From Anaerolineales bacterium (lineage in GTDB: Bacteria > Chloroflexota > Anaerolineae > Anaerolineales > Villigracilaceae): DNA of 59,180 bases. How positions within the stretch are numbered: the first letter of the stretch is position 1; every line of letters begins with the position of its first letter. The notes under the pieces are model-generated. The model had not been told where the DNA came from, searched no databases, and saw only the letters and a list, made by a program, of their open reading frames with translations. The position numbers and the translations under genes were made by a program. Of this stretch, positions 24,578-33,227 are shown in pieces. The stretch lies in assembly GCA_016744335.1 (NCBI GenBank), contig JADGEO010000021.1:1-59180 (forward strand), read 5' to 3'.

Positions 24578-25351
24578 CTAATCCTTGCTCTTCTCTACCA
24601 CCCAAAAATGCGATAAGCCCAATGCCCTCAACGGCGTTCTCTCTAAAAACTGTAAAATACTACGCAAGGCTTTTCCCGCGCCTCCAAGCCGCGCAATGAT
24701 ATTGTCATAAGCCCCAAAAATGATGGTGCGTTCTATAAATTTTATAGGCAAATCTTCAAAGAGTTTCTCTAAATCTTTGCGTGTATAAATCTCTACATGC
24801 GGAGCAAGTTTATCGCGCCATTTTCTGGGTAAATAATTTACAAAAAGGATATTGCCAAAGCGATATTTACCACGCCAGTAGATTCCGTGTGTTTCAAAGG
24901 GATAGCCGCGATTGGGGACAAAGAGCGTAATTCTGCCGCCAACTTTTAGTACGCGTACCATTTCTTTTATTGCTTTTGCATCATTTTGCACATGCTCAAT
25001 AACTTCGTGACTTAGAATTAAATCAAAGGTATTGGTTGGAAAAGGGATATTCTCTCCTGCCGCATTGATAATGCGATCGGCGTTTTTCCCTGCTTCTACT
25101 GTGCGCTCGAAATCATATTCTAGCCCAAAGATTTTTCCGCCAAAGGGGGCTAGGTGCTCAACGTACATCCCGACGCCGCAACCATTTTCGAGAATGGTGC
25201 CGTTAATTCGTTTTTCTGCACCATTGGCTACCATTTGCAAACGGCGTTCTTGCCCCGCGCGCCAAACGTAAGAGGGTTCTCCGCGTAGGGCGGCTTTGTC
25301 GAGGTCTTGGTGGTCGGGGAGACGGGAAGTTGGGTGGTTTGTTTTGGTCAT
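24578..25351 (-). CDS. Class I SAM-dependent methyltransferase
   Basis: A 257-residue methyltransferase. Motif I is ILENGCGVGMYVEHL, followed by LEYDFERTVEAGKNA. Motif II is FDLILSHEVIEHVQNDAKAIKEM, typical of the UbiG/MenG-like methyltransferase_11 group. RPP-type LFVPNRGYPFETHG and a basic C-terminus follow. The acceptor substrate is unknown; the adjacent ubiE-type gene on the same strand hints at quinone or lipid metabolism but does not prove it. A run of 9-bp repeats fills the leader. Confidence 0.85.
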   Translation of the reverse strand: MTKTNHPTSRLPDHQDLDKAALRGEPSYVWRAGQERRLQMVANGAEKRINGTILENGCGVGMYVEHLAPFGGKIFGLEYDFERTVEAGKNADRIINAAGENIPFPTNTFDLILSHEVIEHVQNDAKAIKEMVRVLKVGGRITLFVPNRGYPFETHGIYWRGKYRFGNILFVNYLPRKWRDKLAPHVEIYTRKDLEKLFEDLPIKFIERTIIFGAYDNIIARLGGAGKALRSILQFLERTPLRALGLSHFWVVEKSKD

Positions 25352-25360
25352 AGTTTTATG

Positions 25361-25423
25361 GGTGGCAAGAGTAGTAAGGGTGGCAAAGGTGGCAAGAGGA
25401 GCAAGGGTGGCAAAGGTGAAAAA
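25361..25423. repeat. Seven imperfect 9-bp tandem repeats
   Basis: Seven units of GGTGGCAAG and variants (AGTAGTAAG, GGTGGCAAA, AGGAGCAAG, GGTGAAAAA) in a row. They lie in the 87-bp spacer between ubiE and the methyltransferase gene, ending 9 bp before the latter's start codon. Copy number could vary between strains and change translation of the downstream gene. Confidence 0.75.
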
Positions 25424-25438
25424 ACAACTTCCAAACCT

Positions 25439-26149
25439 TTAACTGTCTTTCACGCCCCAGTGAATAGCAATTGTCCCAAACATTTTGATTTCAAAGTTGA
25501 TATTTTTAAAACCAACCGCCGCCATGTGTGCGGCTAGTTCTTCAGCTCTTAGAAATTGTTGAGTCGATTCAGGGAGGTAGGTATAGGCATCGCGTTCGCC
25601 TGTCAGTAAACCGCCTACAAATGGGATTATATAATGGAGGTGGATGTTGATTAGGGGGGTAAGGATGTTTTTGCGCGGCTTGGTGGTATCTAAAATGACG
25701 ATGCGTCCACCTGGCTTGAGCGCGCGATATTGTTCTTTGAGAGCACGTGGTATATCAATCACATTGCGCATGAGGAAACCAGAGATAATGGCATCAAAAA
25801 CTTCATCGCCAAAAGGTAAGTTTAGCGCATCGGTGGCAGACCAATCGAGTTTATCTGAATCCCTGCGCCCAGCACGCATCATGTTAAGGGTGAAGTCGGC
25901 GGCTAGGGCGTGGATGGTAGGATTCTGTTTGAGACCCTCTCGCGCCAAATCACCAGTTCCCGCGCCTAAATCTAGGAGCGAAGCACCCGCGTCCAATTTT
26001 GCTCGGCAGATTACCTCACGTCTCCAGTAAATATCTTGTCCGCCCGTCATTATTTTATTCATTAAGTCATATTTTGGCGCAATTTTGCTAAACATCTTTT
26101 CTACATGCTCAGCACGCGCTTTGCCTGTTTGTTCAAGTGGTGTAGTCAT
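25439..26149 (-). CDS. ubiE: Demethylmenaquinone methyltransferase (UbiE/MenG type)
   Basis: A 236-residue methyltransferase: FSKIAPKYDLMNKIMTGGQDIYWRR is the UbiE N-terminal signature, LLDLGAGTGDLA is motif I, FDAIISGFLMRNVIDIPRALKE and KPGGRIVILDTTKPRK are family motifs, and YTYLPESTQQF is the UbiE C-terminal motif. It catalyses the last step of menaquinone synthesis. A TATAAT box lies exactly 6 nt before the start codon (leaderless layout), facing the nusA promoter. Confidence 0.92.
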   Translation of the reverse strand: MTTPLEQTGKARAEHVEKMFSKIAPKYDLMNKIMTGGQDIYWRREVICRAKLDAGASLLDLGAGTGDLAREGLKQNPTIHALAADFTLNMMRAGRRDSDKLDWSATDALNLPFGDEVFDAIISGFLMRNVIDIPRALKEQYRALKPGGRIVILDTTKPRKNILTPLINIHLHYIIPFVGGLLTGERDAYTYLPESTQQFLRAEELAAHMAAVGFKNINFEIKMFGTIAIHWGVKDS

Positions 26150-26155
26150 TTTGCT

Positions 26156-26184
26156 ATTATATCGTCTTGCGGCTTTTCTGACTA
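26156..26184 (-). promoter_or_regulatory. ubiE promoter, leaderless layout
   Basis: On the minus strand: TAGTCA (26184-26179), a 17-nt spacer, TATAAT (26161-26156), then 6 nt to the ATG at 26149. It overlaps the divergent nusA promoter. Confidence 0.65.
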
Positions 26185-26195
26185 TGTGCTAGAAT
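26167..26195 (+). promoter_or_regulatory. nusA operon promoter with extended -10
   Basis: TTGCGG (26167-26172), a 17-nt spacer, TAGAAT (26190-26195) preceded by TGC, an extended -10 motif. This gives a leader of about 85 nt before the nusA ATG at 26286. Confidence 0.5.
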
Positions 26196-26285
26196 TTTGT
26201 TTGACTAAATAAACAATATTGTAAGCACCGAGAAGTGGGCGACCCCCACTTTTCTGCTTGTATGGGAGATTTTTTGGGGCAGACG

Positions 26286-28433
26286 ATGGCAAAAACAAAA
26301 ACTAATTTTAAACAAGCATTTGACGCTCTTTTGGAAGATAAGAACTTACCAGAAGAAGTGATTTTAGAAGCAATAGAATCAGCAATGGCTTCGGCGTATA
26401 GGCGCGCGGTAAACGCATCTAGCGCACAAGAAGTGATTGGCAAAATCGATCTCGAAACTGGAGATGTGACGATTCTTGCCGAAAAAGAAATTGTTGAAGA
26501 TGTGCAGGATGAACGCACTGAGACGACTTTGGAAGACGCCCTAAAGGTGAATGAAGAAGCCGAGCTGGGGGGGATGGCGATGGTAGACGCAACGCCCTCG
26601 AACTTTGGCAGGGTTGCTGCTCAAACCGCGCGACAGGTTATTCAACAGCGGATTCGTGAAGCCGAGCGCGCCGTACAGGCAGAGCATTTTGAGCGTTTGG
26701 TTGGCGAAATTATTAGCGGCATTGTGCAGGCTTCGGGTGGACGGAGGGGTGTGACCGTTGGCTTAGATATGAACGCCGAAGGCTCTATTCCCCATAATCA
26801 AAAAATTCCTGGTGAGCGTTTTCACGTGCATGACCGCATTCGTTGTGTGGTTTTAGAAGTTAAAGATTCCCCGCGTGGACCTCAAATTATTCTTTCTCGT
26901 GGTCACGGCTCTTTCTTACGCCGTTTGCTTGAGAATGAAGTGCCCGAAATTTACCATGGTGTAGTTGAGATTCGTGGCATTGCCCGTGAACCTGGTAGAC
27001 GTGCAAAAGTAGCTGTTTCAGCAGAGCAAGAGGGTATCGATCCCGTAGGCGCATGTGTAGGTATTCGCGGTGTTCGCATCCAAAATATCGTGCGCGAATT
27101 GCATAACGAAAAAATTGACATTATTGAATGGAATCCCGACCAAGTCGCGTATATTACCAAAGCGATTAGTCCGGCACGTGTCTCGGGTGTTTATCTTTCT
27201 GAGCCAGCCGATTCTGCGCGTACAGCAACTGTAGTTGTATCTGAAGACCAATTAAGTTTGGCAATTGGGCGCAACGGACAAAATGCTCGCCTAGCGGCTA
27301 AGCTAACTGGTTGGCGTATTGATATTAAGAGTTTGGTAGAAGCGGCAACTGATTCTGTAAAGAAATTAAAAACAGATGGCGAACTTTCAAAACTTATGCC
27401 CAAAGCTGTAGAGCAAACGTCGGAAATTGAAGCGATGTTAGCGAAAAAGGCAGAGGGCCGTTCCCTAACGCCAGAAGAGTATCAGATCATGGGCACCTTT
27501 ATGGATCGCGTTGAACAGCGCACCATTGAGGTACAAGAAGAAGCAGAGCGAGCAGAGCAAAAGGAAATTTCTGATGCTAGAGCAAAAATTTCACCTGCCG
27601 CATTTGAAGTAGAATTGGCTGACGTTGAAGAACTCAAAGAGCATGTTTTCAATATTCTTTTTGAAGCAATGTACGAAACAATTGGTGATGTAATGTTGGC
27701 ATTGGCACTTGATGCAGATCAGGTTTTTGATTTGCCGGGTATCGGACCCAAAGCAATCGAGAATATCACCGAAGTTCTGGCAGGCATGGACTTCCCCGAA
27801 GTAGAGACAGAAGAAATTGTTGAAGTTGTTGAGGAAGAAGCTGAAGGCGAAATTGAAGAAAAAGTAGAGACTGAAGAAGAGCCAGAAGAAAAAGTAGATA
27901 TAGAGGCTAAGAAAGAAGCCCAAGCGAAGGCTAAACTCGTAGCTGAAAAAGAGGAAGCCGAAAAAGCCGCAAAAGAAAAAGCAGAGCGAATTAAGCAAGA
28001 AAAAGCAAAAGCATTTGCCGAAGAAAAACGCATTGCTGAAATTCGTGCCAATATTGCCCCTGCGGCATTTGATATGACGCTTGAAGATACCGATTTGACA
28101 GAGCGCGTGCAGAGCATGCTTAAGGGCGTGGGTTACACCAATGTTGGTGAGTTGATGGTCTCCTTGCAAACAGATCCCAGCAGAGTTTTCGACTTGCCTG
28201 GTTTTGGCATGAAAGCCATCGAAAACCTGACCGAAGTTCTCTCTGTACTTGAGTTCCCCGAAGAAGAAGAACTTACTGAAGAAGAAAAATTAGAAGCAGA
28301 AGAAAAGAAAAAAGCGAAGAGCCGTTCAGTTAAATATGTGTTTGATCCCGAACTTGGTGAAGTTGTTGCCGAAAAGCAACATAAACGCGAAGAAGATGAT
28401 TGGGAAGATATTCATTGGAAGGATGCTTTGTGA
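26286..28433 (+). CDS. nusA: Transcription factor NusA with long C-terminal extension
   Basis: A 715-residue protein, about twice the usual Gram-positive NusA length. It has the RNA-polymerase-binding N-domain (1-125), S1 (about 130-205), and KH1/KH2 (about 230-360, including [17 protein letters not shown] and [18 protein letters not shown]). The extra C-terminal half holds two similar helix-hairpin-helix repeats, [18 protein letters not shown] (about 480) and [18 protein letters not shown] (about 637), joined by a Glu/Lys-rich helical stretch of roughly 100 residues. These resemble the AR1/AR2 repeats of E. coli NusA. The ATG at 26286 follows GGGG and matches the usual NusA start. It is first gene of the cluster running to ribF. 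Confidence 0.93.
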   Translation: MAKTKTNFKQAFDALLEDKNLPEEVILEAIESAMASAYRRAVNASSAQEVIGKIDLETGDVTILAEKEIVEDVQDERTETTLEDALKVNEEAELGGMAMVDATPSNFGRVAAQTARQVIQQRIREAERAVQAEHFERLVGEIISGIVQASGGRRGVTVGLDMNAEGSIPHNQKIPGERFHVHDRIRCVVLEVKDSPRGPQIILSRGHGSFLRRLLENEVPEIYHGVVEIRGIAREPGRRAKVAVSAEQEGIDPVGACVGIRGVRIQNIVRELHNEKIDIIEWNPDQVAYITKAISPARVSGVYLSEPADSARTATVVVSEDQLSLAIGRNGQNARLAAKLTGWRIDIKSLVEAATDSVKKLKTDGELSKLMPKAVEQTSEIEAMLAKKAEGRSLTPEEYQIMGTFMDRVEQRTIEVQEEAERAEQKEISDARAKISPAAFEVELADVEELKEHVFNILFEAMYETIGDVMLALALDADQVFDLPGIGPKAIENITEVLAGMDFPEVETEEIVEVVEEEAEGEIEEKVETEEEPEEKVDIEAKKEAQAKAKLVAEKEEAEKAAKEKAERIKQEKAKAFAEEKRIAEIRANIAPAAFDMTLEDTDLTERVQSMLKGVGYTNVGELMVSLQTDPSRVFDLPGFGMKAIENLTEVLSVLEFPEEEELTEEEKLEAEEKKKAKSRSVKYVFDPELGEVVAEKQHKREEDDWEDIHWKDAL

Positions 28434-28720
28434 GCAAAAAGTCTCGGCGGAAAAAACGACACGTCCCAAAGCGGACTTGCGTAGGATGTCGTGAAACTTT
28501 AGCAAAACAAACCCTCACAAGAATTGTCCGTTCTCCTGATGGTGTGCAGGTTGATTTAACAGGAAAAATATCAGGACGTGGTGCATATTTGCATAATCAA
28601 CGTGAATGTTGGGATAGAGCACTCAAAGGCGCGTTAGCAAATGCTCTCAGGACAAAGCTCACGGCAGAAGAAAGAAGTACATTAGAAGCATATAGTAAGA
28701 ACGTGGGACGTGAAACGTAA
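28430..28720 (+). CDS. rnpM: YlxR family RNA-binding protein (RnpM)
   Basis: A 96-residue protein. It starts with a GTG that overlaps the nusA stop codon (GTGA), a classical coupled start. RTCVGCR is the YlxR signature, followed by LTRIVRSPDG and GRGAYLHNQRECWDRALK. In Bacillus the homologue modulates RNase P. Position between nusA and infB is conserved across bacteria. Its last codons and stop lie inside a 17-bp palindromic arm (28710-28726), so a repeat has set the present C-terminus. Confidence 0.9.
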   Translation: MSKKSRRKKRHVPKRTCVGCRETLAKQTLTRIVRSPDGVQVDLTGKISGRGAYLHNQRECWDRALKGALANALRTKLTAEERSTLEAYSKNVGRET

Positions 28721-28761
28721 AACGTGAATTGAAAAAACACGCAACACGTTTTACGTTTCAC
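28710..28761. repeat. Perfect 17-bp inverted repeat
   Basis: GTGAAACGTAAAACGTG (28710-28726) and CACGTTTTACGTTTCAC (28745-28761) with an 18-nt loop. It contains the rnpM stop codon and ends about 30 bp before infB. No T tract follows, so it is a repeat or processing site more than a terminator. Confidence 0.75.
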
Positions 28762-28789
28762 ATCTGCACTTTTTAGGGAAGAGGTTTTA

Positions 28790-30580
28790 ATGAGTAAAAA
28801 AGACGAAACTATTATCGAAATACCCGCCGCAATTGGCGTGCGTGATTTGGCAGATCTTATGGGGAAAAGCCCCATTGATGTTATCAAAAGCTTGATGACC
28901 AATGGCGTTATGGCAAGTATTAATCAGCAAATTGATTTTGATACAGCCGCTATTGTTGCCGCAGATATGGACTTTGAAGCGGTGCCAGAAAAAGAAGATT
29001 TACCAGAATCTGAAGAAGGAGCAGAGAAACTCTCTGCTTGGCGACAGGCAATTGCTAACGAAGATAAAGCCAATCTTGAGGATCGCCCCCCCGTAGTTAC
29101 AATTTTAGGGCATGTCGATCATGGCAAAACAACGCTTCTCGATGCAATCCGCAATGCCGACGTGCAAGCTGGTGAAGCAGGTGGAATTACACAACATATA
29201 GGCGCGTATCAAACTTCCTTAAAAGGAAAGTTGATTAGCTTTTTAGATACTCCTGGTCATGCCGCTTTTACCGCTATGCGCGCTCGTGGAGCGCAGGGTG
29301 CCGATATTGTCGTTTTGGTCGTAGCGGCAGATGATGGCGTTATGCCTCAAACCAAAGAAGCCATTGCTCACGCTAAAGCCGCTCGCGTGCCAATTATCGT
29401 TGCACTGAACAAAATTGATAAAAACAATGCCAACCCAGAGCTGGTTAAGACCCAATTAGCCGATAATGAGCTAATTCCAGATGAGTGGGAAGGTGACACA
29501 ATGGTCATTCCCCTTTCTGCGCTCAGTAATGAAGGCGTAGAAGATTTGCTCGAGGCAATTTTGCTTACCGCTGATAGCATGGATATTAAAGCCAATCCCA
29601 AAGGCGATATTGTAGGTACTGTTATCGAAGCTGAAGTAGATAAACAGCGTGGCGTAATGGCAACTTTACTCGTTCAAAATGGCACCTTGAAACAAGGTGA
29701 TATTGTTGTGGCGGGTGGAGCTTATGGTCGCTTAAGAGCCATGTTTGACTATAAAGGCAATCGTGTAAAAATCGCTCCACCTTCTATGCCCGTATCTGTG
29801 ATGGGGATTAATGATGTTCCTAGCGCAGGGCAAGTATTTGGCATCGTAGATGCTGAAAGGCAAGCCCGCTATAAAACAAAAGAATTCCTTGAAAACGAAA
29901 AACAAGGAAAAAAAGAAAATGCAAGTGTTTCCTTAGAAGACCTTTTCGCCTCTTATCAGGCTGGAGAAACAAAAGAACTCAGCCTCATTATCAAAGCCGA
30001 TGTACAAGGTTCTCTCGACCCCATTGTGGGTGAAATGGAAAAGCTTGGCGAAGGCGAGATAGGCGTAAATATCCTTTATGCAGAAACAGGCAATATTGGT
30101 GAAAATGACATCACCCTTGCCACCGCATCTGGCGCAATCGTCATCGGGTTCAACGTACAAGCCGAAGTCAACGCCCGCCGCTTAGCAAGTAATGAAGGCG
30201 TGTCTATCCGACTCTATAACATCATCTATCGCATAGTTGAAGATGTAGAAAAAGCTCTCAAAGGTATGCTAGAGCCAACATTCGCAGAAAAGACTCTTGG
30301 CAAAGCCGAAGTTCTCGCCGTTTTCCCCATTTCAAAAGTGGGCAAAATTGCTGGTTGCCGTGTGCGTGATGGCGTACTTCGCCGTAATGCACAAATGCGC
30401 CTAACTCGTGGAGCAGACATTCTCTTCGAAGGCGAAGTCTCCTCTTTGAAGCATAATAAAGACAAAGTCAACGAGGTTCGCAATGGATTTGAGTGCGGCG
30501 TTGGCTTGCAAAACTTCCATGATATCGAAGTGGGCGATATACTCCAATGTTATGTTTTGGAAAAAGAAGAAATCAAGTAA
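28790..30580 (+). CDS. infB: Translation initiation factor IF-2
   Basis: A 596-residue IF-2 with a very short N-terminal region: one IF2_N domain (VRDLADLMGKSPIDVIKSL) and then, after about 95 residues, the G domain with GHVDHGKTT (G1), DTPGHAAF (G3) and NKIDK (G4). Domains II, III and IV follow, ending in the fMet-tRNA-binding C2 domain (GFECGVGLQNFHDIEVGD). Most bacteria carry a much longer N-terminus. AGAGG precedes the ATG. Confidence 0.95.
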   Translation: MSKKDETIIEIPAAIGVRDLADLMGKSPIDVIKSLMTNGVMASINQQIDFDTAAIVAADMDFEAVPEKEDLPESEEGAEKLSAWRQAIANEDKANLEDRPPVVTILGHVDHGKTTLLDAIRNADVQAGEAGGITQHIGAYQTSLKGKLISFLDTPGHAAFTAMRARGAQGADIVVLVVAADDGVMPQTKEAIAHAKAARVPIIVALNKIDKNNANPELVKTQLADNELIPDEWEGDTMVIPLSALSNEGVEDLLEAILLTADSMDIKANPKGDIVGTVIEAEVDKQRGVMATLLVQNGTLKQGDIVVAGGAYGRLRAMFDYKGNRVKIAPPSMPVSVMGINDVPSAGQVFGIVDAERQARYKTKEFLENEKQGKKENASVSLEDLFASYQAGETKELSLIIKADVQGSLDPIVGEMEKLGEGEIGVNILYAETGNIGENDITLATASGAIVIGFNVQAEVNARRLASNEGVSIRLYNIIYRIVEDVEKALKGMLEPTFAEKTLGKAEVLAVFPISKVGKIAGCRVRDGVLRRNAQMRLTRGADILFEGEVSSLKHNKDKVNEVRNGFECGVGLQNFHDIEVGDILQCYVLEKEEIK

Positions 30581-30642
30581 GATTGAAAAAAGAAAAAATT
30601 GGATACGCCTTAAATATCTAAAATAATAGGATATGAGGAAAC

Positions 30643-30695
30643 GAGACGCACGTGAATTCAACTTGTGTCTCGCCAATTAACATTTTCTTGGCGTA
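30643..30695. repeat. Dispersed 50-bp intergenic element, copy A
   Basis: Starts GAGACGCACGTGAATTCAAC and ends TTAACATTTTCTTGGCGTAA. Related copies lie at 44503-44557 and 53851-53900. GAGAC...GTCTC in this copy can pair. It lies in the 163-bp spacer between infB and rbfA. Confidence 0.5.
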
Positions 30696-30743
30696 AGCCC
30701 TTCGGCTACGCCCATCTACCTAACTAAAAACATCAATTAAACT

Positions 30744-31100
30744 ATGCCATCAGAAGTCCGTTTACACCGCATTGGGGATAGAATTAAGGAAGAACTCTCA
30801 GAGTTACTCCTTTTTAAGTTAAATGATCCGCGTTTACAGGGAATTTATATTACTGATGTTCTTGTAGATAGAGAGTTGGCTTATGCCAATATCTATATCT
30901 CTGCCCTTGAAGGCTCAGAACGCGCCAAAGACGCGTTAGCAGGCTTCAATAGTGCCAGCGGATTCATCCGCCGATATTTGGCTGGGCGCGTGAACCTCCG
31001 CTCTTTTCCGCAATTGCGATTTTATTGGGATCCAACACCTGAGCAAGCCGATCATGTAGAAGAAATTTTGGCTGAAATTAGAGAAGAGAACGAAAGCTAA
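30744..31100 (+). CDS. rbfA: Ribosome-binding factor A
   Basis: A 118-residue protein of full family length: RLHRIGDRIKEELSELL, then DPRLQGIYITDVLVDRELAYANIYIS and RSFPQLRFYWD are RbfA motifs. It assists late maturation of the 30S subunit (16S rRNA 5' end). There is no clear ribosome binding site. It follows infB in the conserved order. Confidence 0.94.
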   Translation: MPSEVRLHRIGDRIKEELSELLLFKLNDPRLQGIYITDVLVDRELAYANIYISALEGSERAKDALAGFNSASGFIRRYLAGRVNLRSFPQLRFYWDPTPEQADHVEEILAEIREENES

Positions 31101-31177
31101 AGTATTAGACAGAAAACTTAAAATAAATTTATAAGACTTTTGAGTACTTAAAGTCTTCAAGAGAAAGTTGAAAATTA

Positions 31178-32128
31178 ATGACAGAAGCAATAGACGCAAA
31201 AATTAAAGCACGTTTGGGGGAAGCAAGAAGAATTTTAATCACAGGACATATTCGCCCCGATGGTGATGCGGTTGGCTCAATGCTTGGGCTAGGGCTTGCG
31301 CTAGAAAAAGCGGGTAAACACGTTCAAATGGTTTTACCTGCCGGACTACCGCATGTTTTCGAGCACCTTAAAGGGAGTGAATTAATCGAAAGAGAAGTAG
31401 AAGGTGAAATTGACACCTTTATTTCTGTAGATTGTGCCGAGTTTTCTCGTATTCATGAGGAACTACAGACTTTTGGGGAACCTTTTATCAATATAGATCA
31501 TCATATAACTAATACAAAATATGCAGATATTAATCTCGTAGAAGCTGATTCCGTCGCGACAGCTTCTATTCTCACAGAACATATCCCTGCGTGGGGACTA
31601 GAGATTGACAGAGCCTCAGCCAGCGCATTGCTCACTGGGCTTATCACTGATACGCTCGGTTTTCGTACATTAAACATGAATCCTAAAGCCTTTCGCCAAG
31701 CCGCTGACTTAATGGAGAAAGGTGCTTACATCCCTGACCTTTATTATCGCGTTCTAATTAGTCGTTCTTTTAAAGCGGTGCAGTATTGGGGCAAGGGATT
31801 AGCCACTCTTGAGCGGGATGGACAAATGGTTTGGGCTGTGCTAAGTTTGAAAGACCGCAAAGCAGTTGAATATCGCGGCAATGATGACGCAGATTTAATT
31901 AATATATTATCGTCTATCGAGAAAAGCCCAATTGCTATTATTTTTGTAGAATTGTCCAAAGGTATGGTCAAGGTTTCTTGGCGGGCACGCGGCAAAAAAT
32001 GGGATGTTGCTCAAGTTGCATCGGAGTTTGGGGGTGGGGGGCACCGCGCGGCGGCTGGGGCAACAATAGAAGGTTCACTCGAAGAAATTAAGCATAGGGT
32101 CTTGCGCGTGACGCGAGAAATCCTATAA
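31178..32128 (+). CDS. nrnA: DHH/DHHA1 phosphoesterase, NrnA type
   Basis: A 316-residue protein with DHH motifs ITGHIRPDGDAVGS, SVDCAEF and NIDHHITNT, and the DHHA1 C-terminus GGGGHRAAAGATI. It degrades nanoRNA and often pAp or cyclic-dinucleotide products. In Firmicutes, Chloroflexota and Actinobacteria it sits between rbfA and truB, as here. Confidence 0.92.
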   Translation: MTEAIDAKIKARLGEARRILITGHIRPDGDAVGSMLGLGLALEKAGKHVQMVLPAGLPHVFEHLKGSELIEREVEGEIDTFISVDCAEFSRIHEELQTFGEPFINIDHHITNTKYADINLVEADSVATASILTEHIPAWGLEIDRASASALLTGLITDTLGFRTLNMNPKAFRQAADLMEKGAYIPDLYYRVLISRSFKAVQYWGKGLATLERDGQMVWAVLSLKDRKAVEYRGNDDADLINILSSIEKSPIAIIFVELSKGMVKVSWRARGKKWDVAQVASEFGGGGHRAAAGATIEGSLEEIKHRVLRVTREIL

Positions 32129-32136
32129 ATCTTAAT

Positions 32137-32165
32137 GTAGGCGCAGGACTTACTCCTGTCTCTAC
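32137..32165. repeat. Short hairpin in nrnA-truB spacer
   Basis: GTAG...CAGGA / TCCTG...CTAC with a CTTAC loop. No T run follows, so it is probably a REP-like unit rather than a terminator. Confidence 0.4.
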
Positions 32166-32196
32166 CTATAAATAATCCAAACGGAGGAAAAATCTT

Positions 32197-33111
32197 ATGC
32201 AAAGCAAAGATGCAATTTCAGGGGTTTTGGTCATTGATAAACCAACCGGAATGACCTCGCACGATGTCGTAAATGTGATTCGCCGCGGAACGGGAATCCG
32301 CAGAGTGGGGCATACAGGCACCCTAGATCCCCGTGCTTCTGGTGTTTTGGTCGTTTTAGTAGGACCAGCGGTACGTTTGAGCGAATATGTCTCAGCTTCT
32401 GATAAACGCTATCAGGCAATTATTAGAATGGGTACGGCTACCGATACCTATGATGCCGAAGGTGCTTTTACACGAGAGGAAGTAGTAGTAGACGTAACTG
32501 AAGAACAATTTGAAGCAGAGTTGAGAAATTTTGAAGGTGAGGTAGAACAAACTCCACCTGCTTATTCGGCTGTAAAAGTAAATGGTCGCAAAGCTTACGA
32601 GATGGCACGTAAGGGTGAAGAAGTTGAACTAGAACCACGTATGATACAAGTGCATCACCTCGAAGTTTTAGAATGGGCAACCCCCGAAGTTGTGGTGGAT
32701 GTGCATTGCTCTTCTGGCACTTATATTCGCTCTTTGGCAAATGACCTTGGCGAAGTTTTGGGCTGTGGTGCTTATTTGGTCGGCTTGCGCCGCACCAAAA
32801 ACGGGCGTTTCTCGCTCCGAGATTCTACGCCATTACGCAAGCTAGAAGAATCTTTTGAAAGAGGCGATTGGTATAAACACCTAATTCCCGCCGCCGAATC
32901 TCTCTCTGATTGGCCCTCTATTGTCTTAGATGCAGAGGGTGTAGAAACAATTCGCCATGGGCAACGCGTAAAAGTTGAAGACGACCACCCCGAAGACGAG
33001 ATGGTACGTGGTATTAGCGAAGCCGATGAATTAGTTGCTTTAATGAAAAAAGTAGAAGGCGCAGACGGCGGTTTTGAATGGCAACCTAAAAAAGTTTTCT
33101 TGATTGGGTAG
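32197..33111 (+). CDS. truB: tRNA pseudouridine(55) synthase
   Basis: A 304-residue TruB: LVIDKPTGMTSHDVV opens the protein and HTGTLDPRASGVLVV carries the catalytic aspartate. VDVHCSSGTYIRSLANDLG is the second conserved motif. It modifies U55 in the T-loop of tRNAs. CGGAGG lies upstream of the ATG. A strong hairpin follows its stop codon. Confidence 0.95.
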   Translation: MQSKDAISGVLVIDKPTGMTSHDVVNVIRRGTGIRRVGHTGTLDPRASGVLVVLVGPAVRLSEYVSASDKRYQAIIRMGTATDTYDAEGAFTREEVVVDVTEEQFEAELRNFEGEVEQTPPAYSAVKVNGRKAYEMARKGEEVELEPRMIQVHHLEVLEWATPEVVVDVHCSSGTYIRSLANDLGEVLGCGAYLVGLRRTKNGRFSLRDSTPLRKLEESFERGDWYKHLIPAAESLSDWPSIVLDAEGVETIRHGQRVKVEDDHPEDEMVRGISEADELVALMKKVEGADGGFEWQPKKVFLIG

Positions 33112-33151
33112 TATCTAAACCAAGAGTCAAGACGCAAAAAAACAAATATAA

Positions 33152-33191
33152 AAGCCACAGATGACACACTCTCTAAAATCATCTGTGGCTT
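33152..33191 (+). terminator. Probable terminator after truB
   Basis: 13-bp arms AAGCCACAGATGA / TCATCTGTGGCTT followed by CTTTTCTTC. The loop is long (14 nt), and a T-rich tail supports termination or processing before ribF. Confidence 0.7.
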
Positions 33192-33227
33192 CTTTTCTTC
33201 ACTGAATACTGAACACAGAATCCCGAA

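Noticed and set aside
25307..25537. Plus-strand frame encoding a Gly-Lys-Ser repeat peptide
   Set aside because: It is the 9-bp tandem repeat read as protein, overlapping two real minus-strand genes.
27591..28169. Long open frames on the minus strand opposite the NusA C-terminal region
   Set aside because: They arise from the Glu/Lys-rich codons of nusA read backwards; the products are Phe- or Ser-rich low complexity with no start signals.
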